A program made the position numbers and the translations under genes. The notes beneath the pieces were generated by a model that had not been told where the DNA came from, made no database searches, and was given only the letters and a program-made list of their open reading frames with translations. This document shows positions 1 through 5,859 of a DNA stretch of 6,996 bases, in pieces. How positions within the stretch are numbered: position 1 is the stretch's first letter; each line of letters begins with the position of its first letter. Origin of the DNA: JAFNGF01 sp964567045 (GTDB taxonomy: Bacteria; Planctomycetota; Phycisphaerae; Sedimentisphaerales; Anaerobacaceae); contig CAZMLE010000140.1 of the NCBI GenBank assembly GCA_964567045.1, forward strand, positions 1 through 6,996, written 5' to 3'.

Positions 1-188
1 TCCGGACACTTCATCCGCGCTCCGGTTGGAGCCATGTCCTCTGGCATCCAAACACTATTGTTGCTTTTTGAGGGCAATGCTTCCTCTAAAATAACCATAA
101 CATCGCCGCACCTATCGAGGTAGCGATAGCCACGTTCGTACCGAGCTTCAAAAATATTCTGTATCAGCTTTGGTTTAACTTTTGGCAT
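1..188 (-). CDS. Partial protein of unknown function (N-terminal 62 residues)
   Basis: An open frame starts with ATG at 186-188 and stays open to the left edge, so only the N-terminus is present. It begins MPKVKPKLIQNIFEARY, continues with RYLDRCGDVMVILEEALP (about residues 22-39) and includes WMPEDMAPTGARMKCP (about 47-62). The acidic, hydrophobic middle and the Trp/Pro-rich end look like a folded soluble domain. There is no signal peptide or membrane segment. No good Shine-Dalgarno sequence precedes the ATG; a 7-bp inverted repeat lies 10 bases upstream instead. A 242-base AT-rich gap separates it from the phage operon, so it is probably its own transcription unit, either a host gene or another element module. 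GC is about 48 %, lower than the phage genes. I have an impression of similar hypothetical proteins in planctomycete genomes but cannot name a family or function. Confidence 0.6.
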   Translation of the reverse strand, partial: MPKVKPKLIQNIFEARYERGYRYLDRCGDVMVILEEALPSKSNNSVWMPEDMAPTGARMKCP

Positions 189-197
189 AAAACACCG

Positions 198-214
198 ATA
201 TTGTTAGACAATAT
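198..214. promoter_or_regulatory. Inverted repeat next to a start codon (operator or hairpin candidate)
   Basis: ATATTGT-TAG-ACAATAT is a perfect 7-bp inverted repeat with a 3-base centre. It ends 10 bases upstream of the minus-strand ATG at 186-188. The size, symmetry and position fit a repressor-type operator. In RNA it could instead form a small hairpin over the place where a ribosome binding site would be, and none is otherwise visible there. The AT-rich surroundings make chance symmetry more likely, so the regulatory role is inference. Confidence 0.35.
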
Positions 215-348
215 TCTCTCGTTATCTTTATTGAATGTCCAGAGCTTATAAAGCTACTTATCCTGAACCAACCTGATCCTTGACGTGTCGTTCAATCGTA
301 ACCACTTTATTTACATATAGTTATCGGCAAAACCCTCCTGTGAAATAA

Positions 349-377
349 GCAAAAATAAAGGATAATCCACTCTCCTT
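349..377 (-). terminator. Weak intrinsic terminator candidate of the late operon
   Basis: On the minus strand, AAGGA (373-377) can pair with TCCTT (358-362) around a 10-base loop, followed by the T-rich run TATTTTTG. It lies about 54-80 bases after the stop of the lipoprotein gene, the last gene of the operon, so the position suits a terminator. The five-pair stem is short and not GC-rich, so it may not work alone. No better hairpin is visible between 189 and 430. Confidence 0.2.
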
Positions 378-430
378 CTACATTTCAAAACATAAATGAT
401 AATATATTACCAAGCAAAAAACAAGCTCTT

Positions 431-1021
431 TTACAACACATTTTGCGTTTTTGCCTGTGCCACGATTTGCCGGGTGGTGGGGGATTGGTTCTGCTGGGCC
501 TGCTTGAATGCAACAACCTGCGACTGGTTATTCTTTTTGAACAGCTCATTGCCGGTGATAATCTCCTTCAAGGCCGCAGATTTCGCCCTGGCATCTTTTA
601 AGAAACCCACAGCCCTTGTGCCATAGACTCCGCCCAGCAGAGCACAGACGGCAATAGCCAATTCAATCGCAGAATCAGCTACCTGCCAGGTGTCAGGACG
701 CTCGGCTGATTCAGCCAAAGCGCTTCGGGCAAGCTGCCAATTGGACTGGGCTAAAATATCCTCGGTAGTTTCCGCTTTCGGGAATTCTTCCGGCAAGCCG
801 CAGAAAGAAACAAACGCCCTGCTCTGCAACTCGGAAAGCTCCGTCAATGCCTGCAATTTCTCAGAGGTTTGTTCTGCTTTTGCGGTCTCAGCCGCTACTA
901 TCGCGGTGCGATTGTGCAGCCAGGCGTTTTCTTTCTGCTGCTCGCTGGGCGCAAAGCGTAAACTGTCACAGCCCGTCGATATAACAGCGAGTGCTGTTAA
1001 TGTCACTAAGGTTTTGGTCAT
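431..1021 (-). CDS. Putative lipoprotein with internal hydrophobic segment, last gene of phage operon
   Basis: This is a 196-residue protein. Residues 1-17 form a signal sequence (MTKTLVTLTALAVISTG) followed by Cys18. The -1 Gly fits a lipobox, but Ser at -3 is unusual, so lipidation is likely rather than certain. Residues about 27-72 are charged, Ala/Glu/Gln-rich and probably helical (coiled-coil-like). A second hydrophobic stretch at about 118-140 contains LLGGVYGTRAVG, a small-residue-rich membrane helix candidate. The C-terminus is Lys/Gln-rich. Start choice: AAAGGAG lies 7 bases before ATG 1021, inside the end of the preceding gene, which it overlaps by ATGA (1018-1021). Its role is unknown. 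An envelope lipoprotein coupled to a small membrane/coiled-coil protein recalls an outer-membrane spanin partner, but it is longer than usual for that class and carries an extra hydrophobic helix. A holin-like or virion-associated membrane role is also possible. Confidence 0.75.
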   Translation of the reverse strand: MTKTLVTLTALAVISTGCDSLRFAPSEQQKENAWLHNRTAIVAAETAKAEQTSEKLQALTELSELQSRAFVSFCGLPEEFPKAETTEDILAQSNWQLARSALAESAERPDTWQVADSAIELAIAVCALLGGVYGTRAVGFLKDARAKSAALKEIITGNELFKKNNQSQVVAFKQAQQNQSPTTRQIVAQAKTQNVL

Positions 1022-1278
1022 AGTCTGTCTCCTTTGTTCTCTAGCGCGCGCAGGCGGTATTCATACGAAACGCTCTTTTCGGAAAGTAATTCGAGCCTTT
1101 GCTCAAAAGACCGCTGGCACTGAAGCAGCATAGTAACATCGTGCTGCAGCAGGTCGAGCTGCCTCTGCAGGTTGACGTAACTGCCAATAATTAGGCCGGC
1201 CAGCAGCGTCAACTGGATAAGCACAGAAACATTTATCTGCCGGCTGAACTGCCAGGATCGTGAATTGTTTTCAGGCAT
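1018..1278 (-). CDS. Small single-span membrane protein with coiled-coil tail
   Basis: This is an 86-residue protein. A short polar N-terminus (1-15) with Arg residues precedes a hydrophobic segment at about 16-35 (INVSVLIQLTLLAGLIIGSY). The rest (36-83) is a heptad-like amphipathic helix (LQRQLDLLQHDVTMLLQ, then LELLSEKSVSYEYRLRALE). By the positive-inside rule the N-terminus should be cytoplasmic and the coiled coil periplasmic, the plan of inner-membrane spanins and of several phage accessory membrane proteins. The ATG follows the upstream stop codon by only two bases and has no visible Shine-Dalgarno sequence, so translation probably depends on coupling to the 111-residue gene. It overlaps the downstream lipoprotein gene by four bases, which suggests the two products act together. 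The family is not identified; a lysis role is inference from topology and gene order only. Confidence 0.75.
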   Translation of the reverse strand: MPENNSRSWQFSRQINVSVLIQLTLLAGLIIGSYVNLQRQLDLLQHDVTMLLQCQRSFEQRLELLSEKSVSYEYRLRALENKGDRL

Positions 1279-1280
1279 TT

Positions 1281-1616
1281 TTATACCGGGGCATAGAAAA
1301 CGTACTTCTCACCGACTCGCGACATTACTATGTAGGTTCCGGCAGGCAGGCCCCCCTGGTCTAGAAAGGACTCCGCCAGGTTCACCGCCTCTACTTCCTG
1401 GCCCATCTCGTCCGGGGGTACGCCCGGCTCGGTTATTTCTACCGCCCGGACGTTGTAGACATTGTATGAAGAATTGCTTTTGACCTTAGCGGCCCACGCG
1501 CCCGCTCTGGCGCCCGGCGAGGTGACAACCGATGTCTCCTGTCTGGCTTCTGAGCCTGTGCGCGCAAGCCTTTGCAGCGTCTGCTGGCTGTCCACAAAAC
1601 TGCTGCCGTTGTTCAT
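1281..1616 (-). CDS. Small phage-associated protein, function unknown (111 residues)
   Basis: The chosen start is ATG at 1614-1616 (MNNGSSFVDSQQTLQRL), because AGGTAGGA precedes it at good spacing. A start 14 codons upstream would overlap the hub-like gene and lacks such support. The Shine-Dalgarno sequence overlaps the stop codon of that upstream gene. The N-terminal third is polar and Ser/Gln-rich. A conserved-looking core follows: YNVYNVRAVEI at about 53-63, GVPPDEMGQEVEAVNLAESF at about 68-87, and LPAGTYIVMSRVGEKYVFYAPV at about 90-111. The alternation of beta-forming residues suggests a small beta domain at the C-terminus. There is no signal or membrane segment. From memory, similar short proteins with the ending GTYVVM-R-G-KYVFYAPV occur in planctomycete phage-like clusters downstream of tail genes. 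A virion or tail accessory role is inferred from position. Confidence 0.75.
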   Translation of the reverse strand: MNNGSSFVDSQQTLQRLARTGSEARQETSVVTSPGARAGAWAAKVKSNSSYNVYNVRAVEITEPGVPPDEMGQEVEAVNLAESFLDQGGLPAGTYIVMSRVGEKYVFYAPV

Positions 1617-1624
1617 AAATGTTC

Positions 1625-3460
1625 CTACCTTTTCCGCACGATTTTGAGGTTCGTACACTGGTTCTTAAAATCCATCTGCACCCGCACAATCCGGCTTCTG
1701 CTGCGATTATCGCCTTTGCAGCTAAGCAAGTCCCGACTTTCCGGACCGGATGTCACTATGTCCCCTACCCAATAGTCCGGTGCAAGCATCGGCGTCTGTA
1801 CGTCGGCGGTCTCGACAATCGCAGCAGAATCAGCCGCTCTTTGCCGGACGAACTCGTACAGGGCAGCCGAATCATCCACCTCGTCCGCCACGCCAAGCCC
1901 GCCATTGGCGGGGTCGGGGCCGCCTGCAAAGATGCTTTGGTCTGAAACCTTACGGAACTTAAACTGTCGCGGCAGAGTAATTACGTGCTCAATTGTAGGC
2001 GCCGTCGAGTTAACGGGTCCATCCGCAAACACGCAGCTTAACCGCTCATCGCTGATTACCGATGCAGTAATCCTGAATTTCAGCCCTCCCTTTAGAGCCG
2101 CCACCCAGGCGTCAACATCGAGTCGGTCGCTACTGAGCCATATTCCGCACTCATCGAGCAGGTTACTAAAAGCGGCAAGATACTGCCACCAGTGCAGACC
2201 GCCGTCATAGGAGACCTGAAGATAATAGCCTAACGACCTTGCCTGCTTGTCTGTGGTTAAGGTGGGCCAGAAGCGTCTTCGGCGGTGCGCGAAATTGCCG
2301 GTCTGGAAAACCGTAGAAAAGTCGAACGCCGGCCCCCGGTTATATGGGGCGGGCGTGTACTGGCCTGCTTCGTTAAGACACCATTTTCGATATACATCTT
2401 TTACTTTGTAGAAATCTGGATTGCTCGATGGCGAGAATTTTTCGTAGTTGGTGTCCTGGTCGGCGGGGTCCCAGGCCTTTATCAGGTCGAAGGTCGCTTC
2501 GTAAACCTTGACGTCGCCCTGGCCAATATACTTGTGGGTTACAGGCCAGAGATTTTTTCGACTGGTTAGGGCGGCAATATTTGTCTTTGAGATGCTAAAC
2601 TGCTGGCCGGGCTGCTGACAATTCAACTCGATAGTCCTACCCGTCCCATCCTTACAAAACGCAATCGCCTGACTGGGGCCGCCCTCGGCAAGGCGTGGGA
2701 CAAACTTGAACTCCAGGCCGATCCGCTCGCAACAGCGCTGAATTGCTTCTGCCAGATTCAGCCCGGTAACATCGAGGTCACGAACTATTTGGTTGTCGGT
2801 CAGCGCCCGAAGTTGCTGGATGGAGGGCGTGTACAACTGGCCGGGCGGCAAATACTCGCACAGCAGATAATCAATTGCCTGCGCATACGTCCAGAATTTG
2901 CTCTGCGATGGTTCATCGCAAAATGTTGTATAGCTTCTGCCATTGACGTTTACAGCGCTGCAACCGGCATTGGGCTTACCATCCGGATTAAAAATCGTAT
3001 CCATGCCTGCCAAAAACAGCGTTGAATCGTCCGAGTTGCCAACCCGCTGGCCGTATACCGTGATGCGTTTCAGATTTTCGCTGAAGTCTCCGGCTATAAT
3101 CTCAACCTTCTCGCCCTGCGGGCCCAGGTTTGTCTCGACGGCTTCTATCTGCCCATCAAAAATAGCGGCGCTAAAAATCCCCGTCCCTGGCGGCAGGCCG
3201 GTATAAACTTGCCGAATGCTGATGGATTTGCCCATCCCGAATTTGGTCTCAATCTGCTCGGCGGGCATCAACTGGGCAGAAGTTTGCCCGGCAGGGTTGT
3301 AAGCCAATCTTGCCCAGCTAAATTCCGGCCAGGCGCTTCGGACAATCTCTATCGGCTCAAGCTCCGGACACAAAGTGCCATCGAGCAAGATTGAAACGGT
3401 CGCCGCCGGAATCGCAAGCCGGTCTTCGGCAGATTGGAAAAAGTCGATTCGGTTGGACAT
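1625..3460 (-). CDS. Probable tail hub/baseplate-like structural protein
   Basis: This is a 611-residue protein. I chose ATG 3460 (MSNRIDFFQSAEDRLA) over an ATG 9 bases upstream because the only purine-rich site, ACGGA, abuts the upstream ATG but lies about 9 bases before this one. The N-terminus has a beta-rich opening (TVSILLDG at about 21-28, then a domain to about 140 with GIFSAAIFDGQIEAVE), reminiscent of the opening of phage hub proteins (gp27/gpD-like). At about 228-257, the segment DLDVTGLNLAEAIQRCCERI followed by GLEFKFVPRL resembles the alpha/beta insert seen in hub proteins and in secretin-type N domains. The C-terminus (about 562-611) has DYWVGDIVTSG and then RSRIVRVQMDF and LKIVRKR, a pattern common at the end of baseplate hub barrels. 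Residues between about 280 and 550 are not recognised. There are no membrane segments, and many cysteines (including paired CC near residues 243-244) suggest a cytoplasm-folded virion protein. The function is inference from pattern and gene order. Confidence 0.75.
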   Translation of the reverse strand: MSNRIDFFQSAEDRLAIPAATVSILLDGTLCPELEPIEIVRSAWPEFSWARLAYNPAGQTSAQLMPAEQIETKFGMGKSISIRQVYTGLPPGTGIFSAAIFDGQIEAVETNLGPQGEKVEIIAGDFSENLKRITVYGQRVGNSDDSTLFLAGMDTIFNPDGKPNAGCSAVNVNGRSYTTFCDEPSQSKFWTYAQAIDYLLCEYLPPGQLYTPSIQQLRALTDNQIVRDLDVTGLNLAEAIQRCCERIGLEFKFVPRLAEGGPSQAIAFCKDGTGRTIELNCQQPGQQFSISKTNIAALTSRKNLWPVTHKYIGQGDVKVYEATFDLIKAWDPADQDTNYEKFSPSSNPDFYKVKDVYRKWCLNEAGQYTPAPYNRGPAFDFSTVFQTGNFAHRRRRFWPTLTTDKQARSLGYYLQVSYDGGLHWWQYLAAFSNLLDECGIWLSSDRLDVDAWVAALKGGLKFRITASVISDERLSCVFADGPVNSTAPTIEHVITLPRQFKFRKVSDQSIFAGGPDPANGGLGVADEVDDSAALYEFVRQRAADSAAIVETADVQTPMLAPDYWVGDIVTSGPESRDLLSCKGDNRSRSRIVRVQMDFKNQCTNLKIVRKR

Positions 3461-3471
3461 AATTCGCATTC

Positions 3472-3495
3472 CGTATTACGTCGTGCGTATTGCGT
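3472..3495. repeat. Imperfect tandem direct repeat upstream of hub-like gene
   Basis: CGTATTACGT (3472-3481) and CGTATTGCGT (3486-3495) are 9/10 identical with a 14-base period. They sit 11-35 bases upstream of the chosen start of the hub-like gene, next to the GC-rich hairpin element at 3503-3541. CGTATTACG is itself nearly palindromic. The role is unknown; it may be part of the same inserted intergenic repeat as the hairpin. Confidence 0.45.
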
Positions 3496-3502
3496 AACGT
3501 TT

Positions 3503-3541
3503 AGCCCCCAGGCCTGTCCTGGGGGTCTTCCCTGGGGGGCT
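3503..3541. repeat. GC-rich hairpin element A with two alternative pairings
   Basis: This lies in the 85-base gap between the LamG gene (stop at 3546-3548) and the hub-like gene. CCCCCAGG (3505-3512) pairs perfectly with CCTGGGGG (3518-3525) around a 5-base loop. The same left arm, extended to AGCCCCCAGG (3503-3512), can also pair with CCTGGGGGGCT (3531-3541) with one bulged base. On the minus-strand transcript the third arm comes first, directly after the LamG stop codon. There is no T-run on the minus strand, so it is a poor intrinsic terminator. It shares flanking sequence (GAAGAC before the arm, CTAAA after it, minus strand) with element B at 6275-6318, suggesting a dispersed repeat of REP type or a processing/stability hairpin. 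Confidence 0.65.
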
Positions 3542-3545
3542 TCCC

Positions 3546-5135
3546 TTACACACTTTCAGCGCTTAAAATATCGATTGCCTCCGGAATTTCCGTGACGAGT
3601 TGGATTATTGACCGTGCCAGAGAACCATTCTGCACACCATCGGCATCCTCAGCCCGCACTGCAAATAAATATCTACCGCCCGCAAGTGGCTCGGTCAGGT
3701 AACTATAGAATCTTTGTCCCTGATAACTAATTGTGCCGATCGGATTTTGATAGTCGATCTGGCCGCTTGCAGCATCGTGATAAATCCTGAAACACACCGG
3801 CTCGGATTCTTGCTGGAGCAGACAATAGAACCAAGTAAGCTGTATCTTATTGCCGTCTACCTGCTTTGCTGCTGCGGCAAAGATATTATTCGGCTGCGGC
3901 GCCGTCAGGTTGCCTTGAGCATCTATGGCCACCTTGGCCACAGCAGCCAAAGTGCGCTCTCGATATCCGCAAGTATTGAACCGGCGAACGGCATAGAAAT
4001 ATGTTGAGTTACTCCCGTGTGCAACGTAAAGCGGCGGCGAAATTTGGCCAGCATCTTGCTCTGCTACCGTCAGTGCGTTTGTAAAATCTATCTGGTCTAT
4101 CGTGGGCCCCCGGTAAAGCACAGAGCAGCCCGACCGCCGCATCCAGAACCATCCCAGCGTAAGAGCCATACCGAGCTTAAATGCGTTGGCAGTCATTCCG
4201 CCAAATAGCGCTGCCAGCAGCCAATCCTGCTCTATGTTTAGTGAGGCCGTGAACCATTGCTCGCCGGGTGGAACTTGGCCGACCACGGTAAGGCAGCCGT
4301 ACATTTGGGCCTGCGCAGCAAGTGCTCCCGCGCAGCGATAGGTCACTTTTAATGATTCGGTGACGTTGGCGCCGGCGGCGCAAGTGCCGGCTAAGGATAC
4401 AATCTGCCCGGCTGGAGCCAATAAAAGGCCAGGGCTGACCTTGCGCTCGAACATGCAGAACGGGTCGCAGTAAAGTTGGGCGATTTCGGCGGCGGAAAGG
4501 GCACGATTCCAGATTGCAGCATTATCCATCAAACCAGCGAAAGGGCTGGTCAAATTTGAATACACACCAAAGTACCTGTTATACCCAGTGGTTTTTATAA
4601 TGCCCGGCTGGCTGTGCACCTGTGAAGCATTTAAGACCCCATCTACATATATCTTTATTGTAGTACCATCAAATGTTACCACAAGACAATGCCATTTGTT
4701 AGCTACCACGAAAGCCGATGAATTGAACGCTGTAAATCCTCCGGTTGTATCAACCCTGCATCGTACAGTGCTCTGGCCAGAATTACCAAATACCTGCCAT
4801 TCCAAAACGGTGGAGACAAGATCAGAGCATAAAGGCATTTCTGCACCGAATGTAGATGATGGTCGCATAAACCAAACTAAAAATGTCAGATAATTTGTAT
4901 GTGTTGGCGGTATTACCATCCTGCCTGCGGCGGCACCGGCAAACTGTAAAGCCGGACCAGATTTGCCGCTACCCCAACTAACGTCACCAGCCAAACTTCC
5001 AGCTCTATTGTTGCAACTAAGATCAGAAACATTCAACCCGCCGCCTTCGTTCATTAGCCAGCAGCCAACAAGACCGCGAGAAAGGAGATGGGTGCGGTTT
5101 ATTTGTATTCCACGAAAGGGTTTAAGAAGCGGCAT
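3546..5135 (-). CDS. LamG-domain (concanavalin A-like) phage fibre or receptor-binding protein candidate
   Basis: This is a 529-residue protein. The start ATG 5135 is preceded by ACGGAG at 9 bases and lies within the last 14 bases of the upstream gene. Residues about 21-222 form a LamG/concanavalin A-like lectin domain: GLVGCWLMNEG (21-31), KWHCLVVTFDGTTIKIYVDG (147-166) and the typical ending GLMDNAAIWNRALSAAEIAQLY (201-222). These folds usually bind glycans or other surface ligands. Residues about 240-345 are unrecognised and include a hydrophobic patch (about 305-332) that looks like buried beta/helix rather than a membrane span. Residues about 375-510 resemble one or two fibronectin III-like beta sandwiches (YFYAVRRFNTCGYRERTL; GNKIQLTWFYCLL; GGRYLFAVRAEDADG). 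No signal peptide is present, which fits a virion protein. Placed among tail genes, it is a good candidate for host-surface recognition. The LamG core is encoded at markedly lower GC (about 43 %) than the rest of the gene. Confidence 0.85.
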   Translation of the reverse strand: MPLLKPFRGIQINRTHLLSRGLVGCWLMNEGGGLNVSDLSCNNRAGSLAGDVSWGSGKSGPALQFAGAAAGRMVIPPTHTNYLTFLVWFMRPSSTFGAEMPLCSDLVSTVLEWQVFGNSGQSTVRCRVDTTGGFTAFNSSAFVVANKWHCLVVTFDGTTIKIYVDGVLNASQVHSQPGIIKTTGYNRYFGVYSNLTSPFAGLMDNAAIWNRALSAAEIAQLYCDPFCMFERKVSPGLLLAPAGQIVSLAGTCAAGANVTESLKVTYRCAGALAAQAQMYGCLTVVGQVPPGEQWFTASLNIEQDWLLAALFGGMTANAFKLGMALTLGWFWMRRSGCSVLYRGPTIDQIDFTNALTVAEQDAGQISPPLYVAHGSNSTYFYAVRRFNTCGYRERTLAAVAKVAIDAQGNLTAPQPNNIFAAAAKQVDGNKIQLTWFYCLLQQESEPVCFRIYHDAASGQIDYQNPIGTISYQGQRFYSYLTEPLAGGRYLFAVRAEDADGVQNGSLARSIIQLVTEIPEAIDILSAESV

Positions 5136-5460
5136 TCACAGTGACTCCGTAGAATTTATACTCAAAATTATATTTACGATTGTATTCCGCCTTTGTTTTC
5201 TGCCAGTCGGCCTTCATGGCGGAGGCAACTTCCGCCTGCGTCTGGCTATCTTCCGCAATAATATCCTTGCCCATTTCGACAAGGCTGCCCGCCTGCAGAG
5301 CATCCCTCTCTGCTTGCGAGATTTGGCCGTCGATGGAGCTAAGAGGGCTCGGAACAACCCCGATTTTGGGGCTGTCGATTGGAATGTGATAGATCAGCAC
5401 TAACGAGCCTCGCCCACTGGTTCCCGATTCGGTAATCTTTCCGATGTGTATATCCGCCAT
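5122..5460 (-). CDS. Small phage-associated protein, function unknown (112 residues)
   Basis: The start ATG 5458-5460 gives MADIHIGKITESGTSGRG. It is preceded by AAGGAG at proper spacing; a longer in-frame reading to 5568 would overlap the upstream gene and has no such site. The N-terminal half (1-55) is Gly/Ser/Pro-rich with a short beta stretch, SLVLIYHIPIDSP. The C-terminal half is helical: ISQAERDALQAGSLVEMGKD, followed by a charged helix with DWQKTKAEYNRKYNFEYKFYG near the end. No membrane segment is visible. It starts 10 bases after the preceding gene's stop and its end overlaps the LamG gene by 14 bases, so the two are probably translationally coupled. It could be a tail accessory, linker or chaperone-type protein for the lectin fibre, but that is inference from position. 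I do not recognise a named family. Confidence 0.75.
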   Translation of the reverse strand: MADIHIGKITESGTSGRGSLVLIYHIPIDSPKIGVVPSPLSSIDGQISQAERDALQAGSLVEMGKDIIAEDSQTQAEVASAMKADWQKTKAEYNRKYNFEYKFYGVTVNAAS

Positions 5461-5470
5461 GTCAATCTCC

Positions 5471-5845
5471 TTATGCAGATTGATAACGCCAGGGTTGAAC
5501 TTTAGCCGTGACGGTGATAGTATCAGTAGTGCCGCTTCTTTTGCAATACAGCTTAAAATGAGCCACATCTTTGACGATGAAACTGACCTGATTCGGATCG
5601 GTGCCCTTGTCTATGGTGAAGCTAAAAAGCGCAGTATCATCGAAATTTACTCCATCCAGCGAGGCATGCACCTGCACAATGAGATTATCTGTCGGGCTGG
5701 CGGGAAAATCCGCATCTACGATAACGTGTGCGCCTTCATAGCCACTTGTTTCAAGGTCGACATCATCAGACCACGAACCTGTGGTGACGGCGACCGCGTT
5801 CATAATGGTCGTTTCGCTGCCAAAGCTTCTGCTTATTGTTGCCAC
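5471..5845 (-). CDS. Small beta-rich phage structural protein (124 residues, GTG start)
   Basis: Translation starts at GTG 5843-5845 with AAGGAG 7 bases upstream. The product begins with initiator Met followed by ATISRSFGSETTIMNAVAV. Its predicted strands alternate regularly: SDDVDLETSGYEGAHVIVDA (about 25-44), SPTDNLIVQVHASLDGVNFD (about 50-69), TALFSFTIDKGTDPNQVSFI (about 71-90) and AHFKLYCKRSGTTDTITVTA (about 95-114), ending with VQPWRYQSA. The pattern of SLDG-x-x-FDD and a closing GTTDTITV strand suits a single beta sandwich of the kind found in phage decoration, fibre or carbohydrate-binding modules. There is no signal peptide or membrane span. It follows the tail-fibre-associated gene by 14 bases. 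The exact role is unknown; virion structural or decoration protein is the best guess. Confidence 0.75.
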   Translation of the reverse strand: MATISRSFGSETTIMNAVAVTTGSWSDDVDLETSGYEGAHVIVDADFPASPTDNLIVQVHASLDGVNFDDTALFSFTIDKGTDPNQVSFIVKDVAHFKLYCKRSGTTDTITVTAKVQPWRYQSA

Positions 5846-5859
5846 TTTTTATCTCCTTT

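Larger units (their letters stand above)
189..430. other. AT-rich intergenic gap between transcription units
   Basis: By hand count this stretch is about 33 % GC (81 of 242), against 50-60 % in the phage genes, and no credible gene is visible on either strand. On the minus strand it is the downstream region of the lipoprotein gene and the upstream region of the gene at 1-188. It holds a weak hairpin/T-rich terminator candidate (about 349-377), a 10-bp AT palindrome at 400-409, a short palindrome AGCTT-ATA-AAGCT at 243-255 containing a -10-like TATAAG on the minus strand, and a 7-bp inverted repeat at 198-214. A promoter for the left gene is expected here, but no -35/-10 pair with good spacing stands out. 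The isolated AGGAGGG on the minus strand (333-339) is not followed by an ORF of useful length. Confidence 0.6.

Noticed and set aside
280..308. TTGACG as a plus-strand -35 box
   Set aside because: No convincing -10 box lies at 16-18 bases, and no plus-strand gene follows that could use it.
333..357. Strong AGGAGGG on the minus strand, possible leader peptide gene
   Set aside because: Nearby ATG or TTG starts give only a few codons before a stop and the spacing is poor, so no coding unit can be supported.
690..1133. Plus-strand open frame of 147 codons
   Set aside because: It lies opposite the lipoprotein and coiled-coil genes, has a Cys/Ser/Arg-rich composition typical of an antisense frame, and lacks a ribosome binding site. 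The minus-strand genes have signal, membrane and coiled-coil patterns plus good start contexts.
4100..4225. Possible membrane segment in the LamG protein (residues about 305-345)
   Set aside because: The hydrophobic patch is interrupted by Gly, Asn and Lys and followed by Arg/Cys in a soluble context; in a virion protein without a signal peptide it is more likely a buried core.
4963..5403. Plus-strand open frame of 146 codons
   Set aside because: It is antisense to the start of the LamG gene and the 112-residue gene, with no protein pattern and no start site support.
5461..5568. N-terminal extension of the 112-residue protein to an upstream ATG at 5568
   Set aside because: It would overlap the preceding gene by about 100 bases and has no ribosome binding site; ATG 5460 has an ideal AAGGAG.
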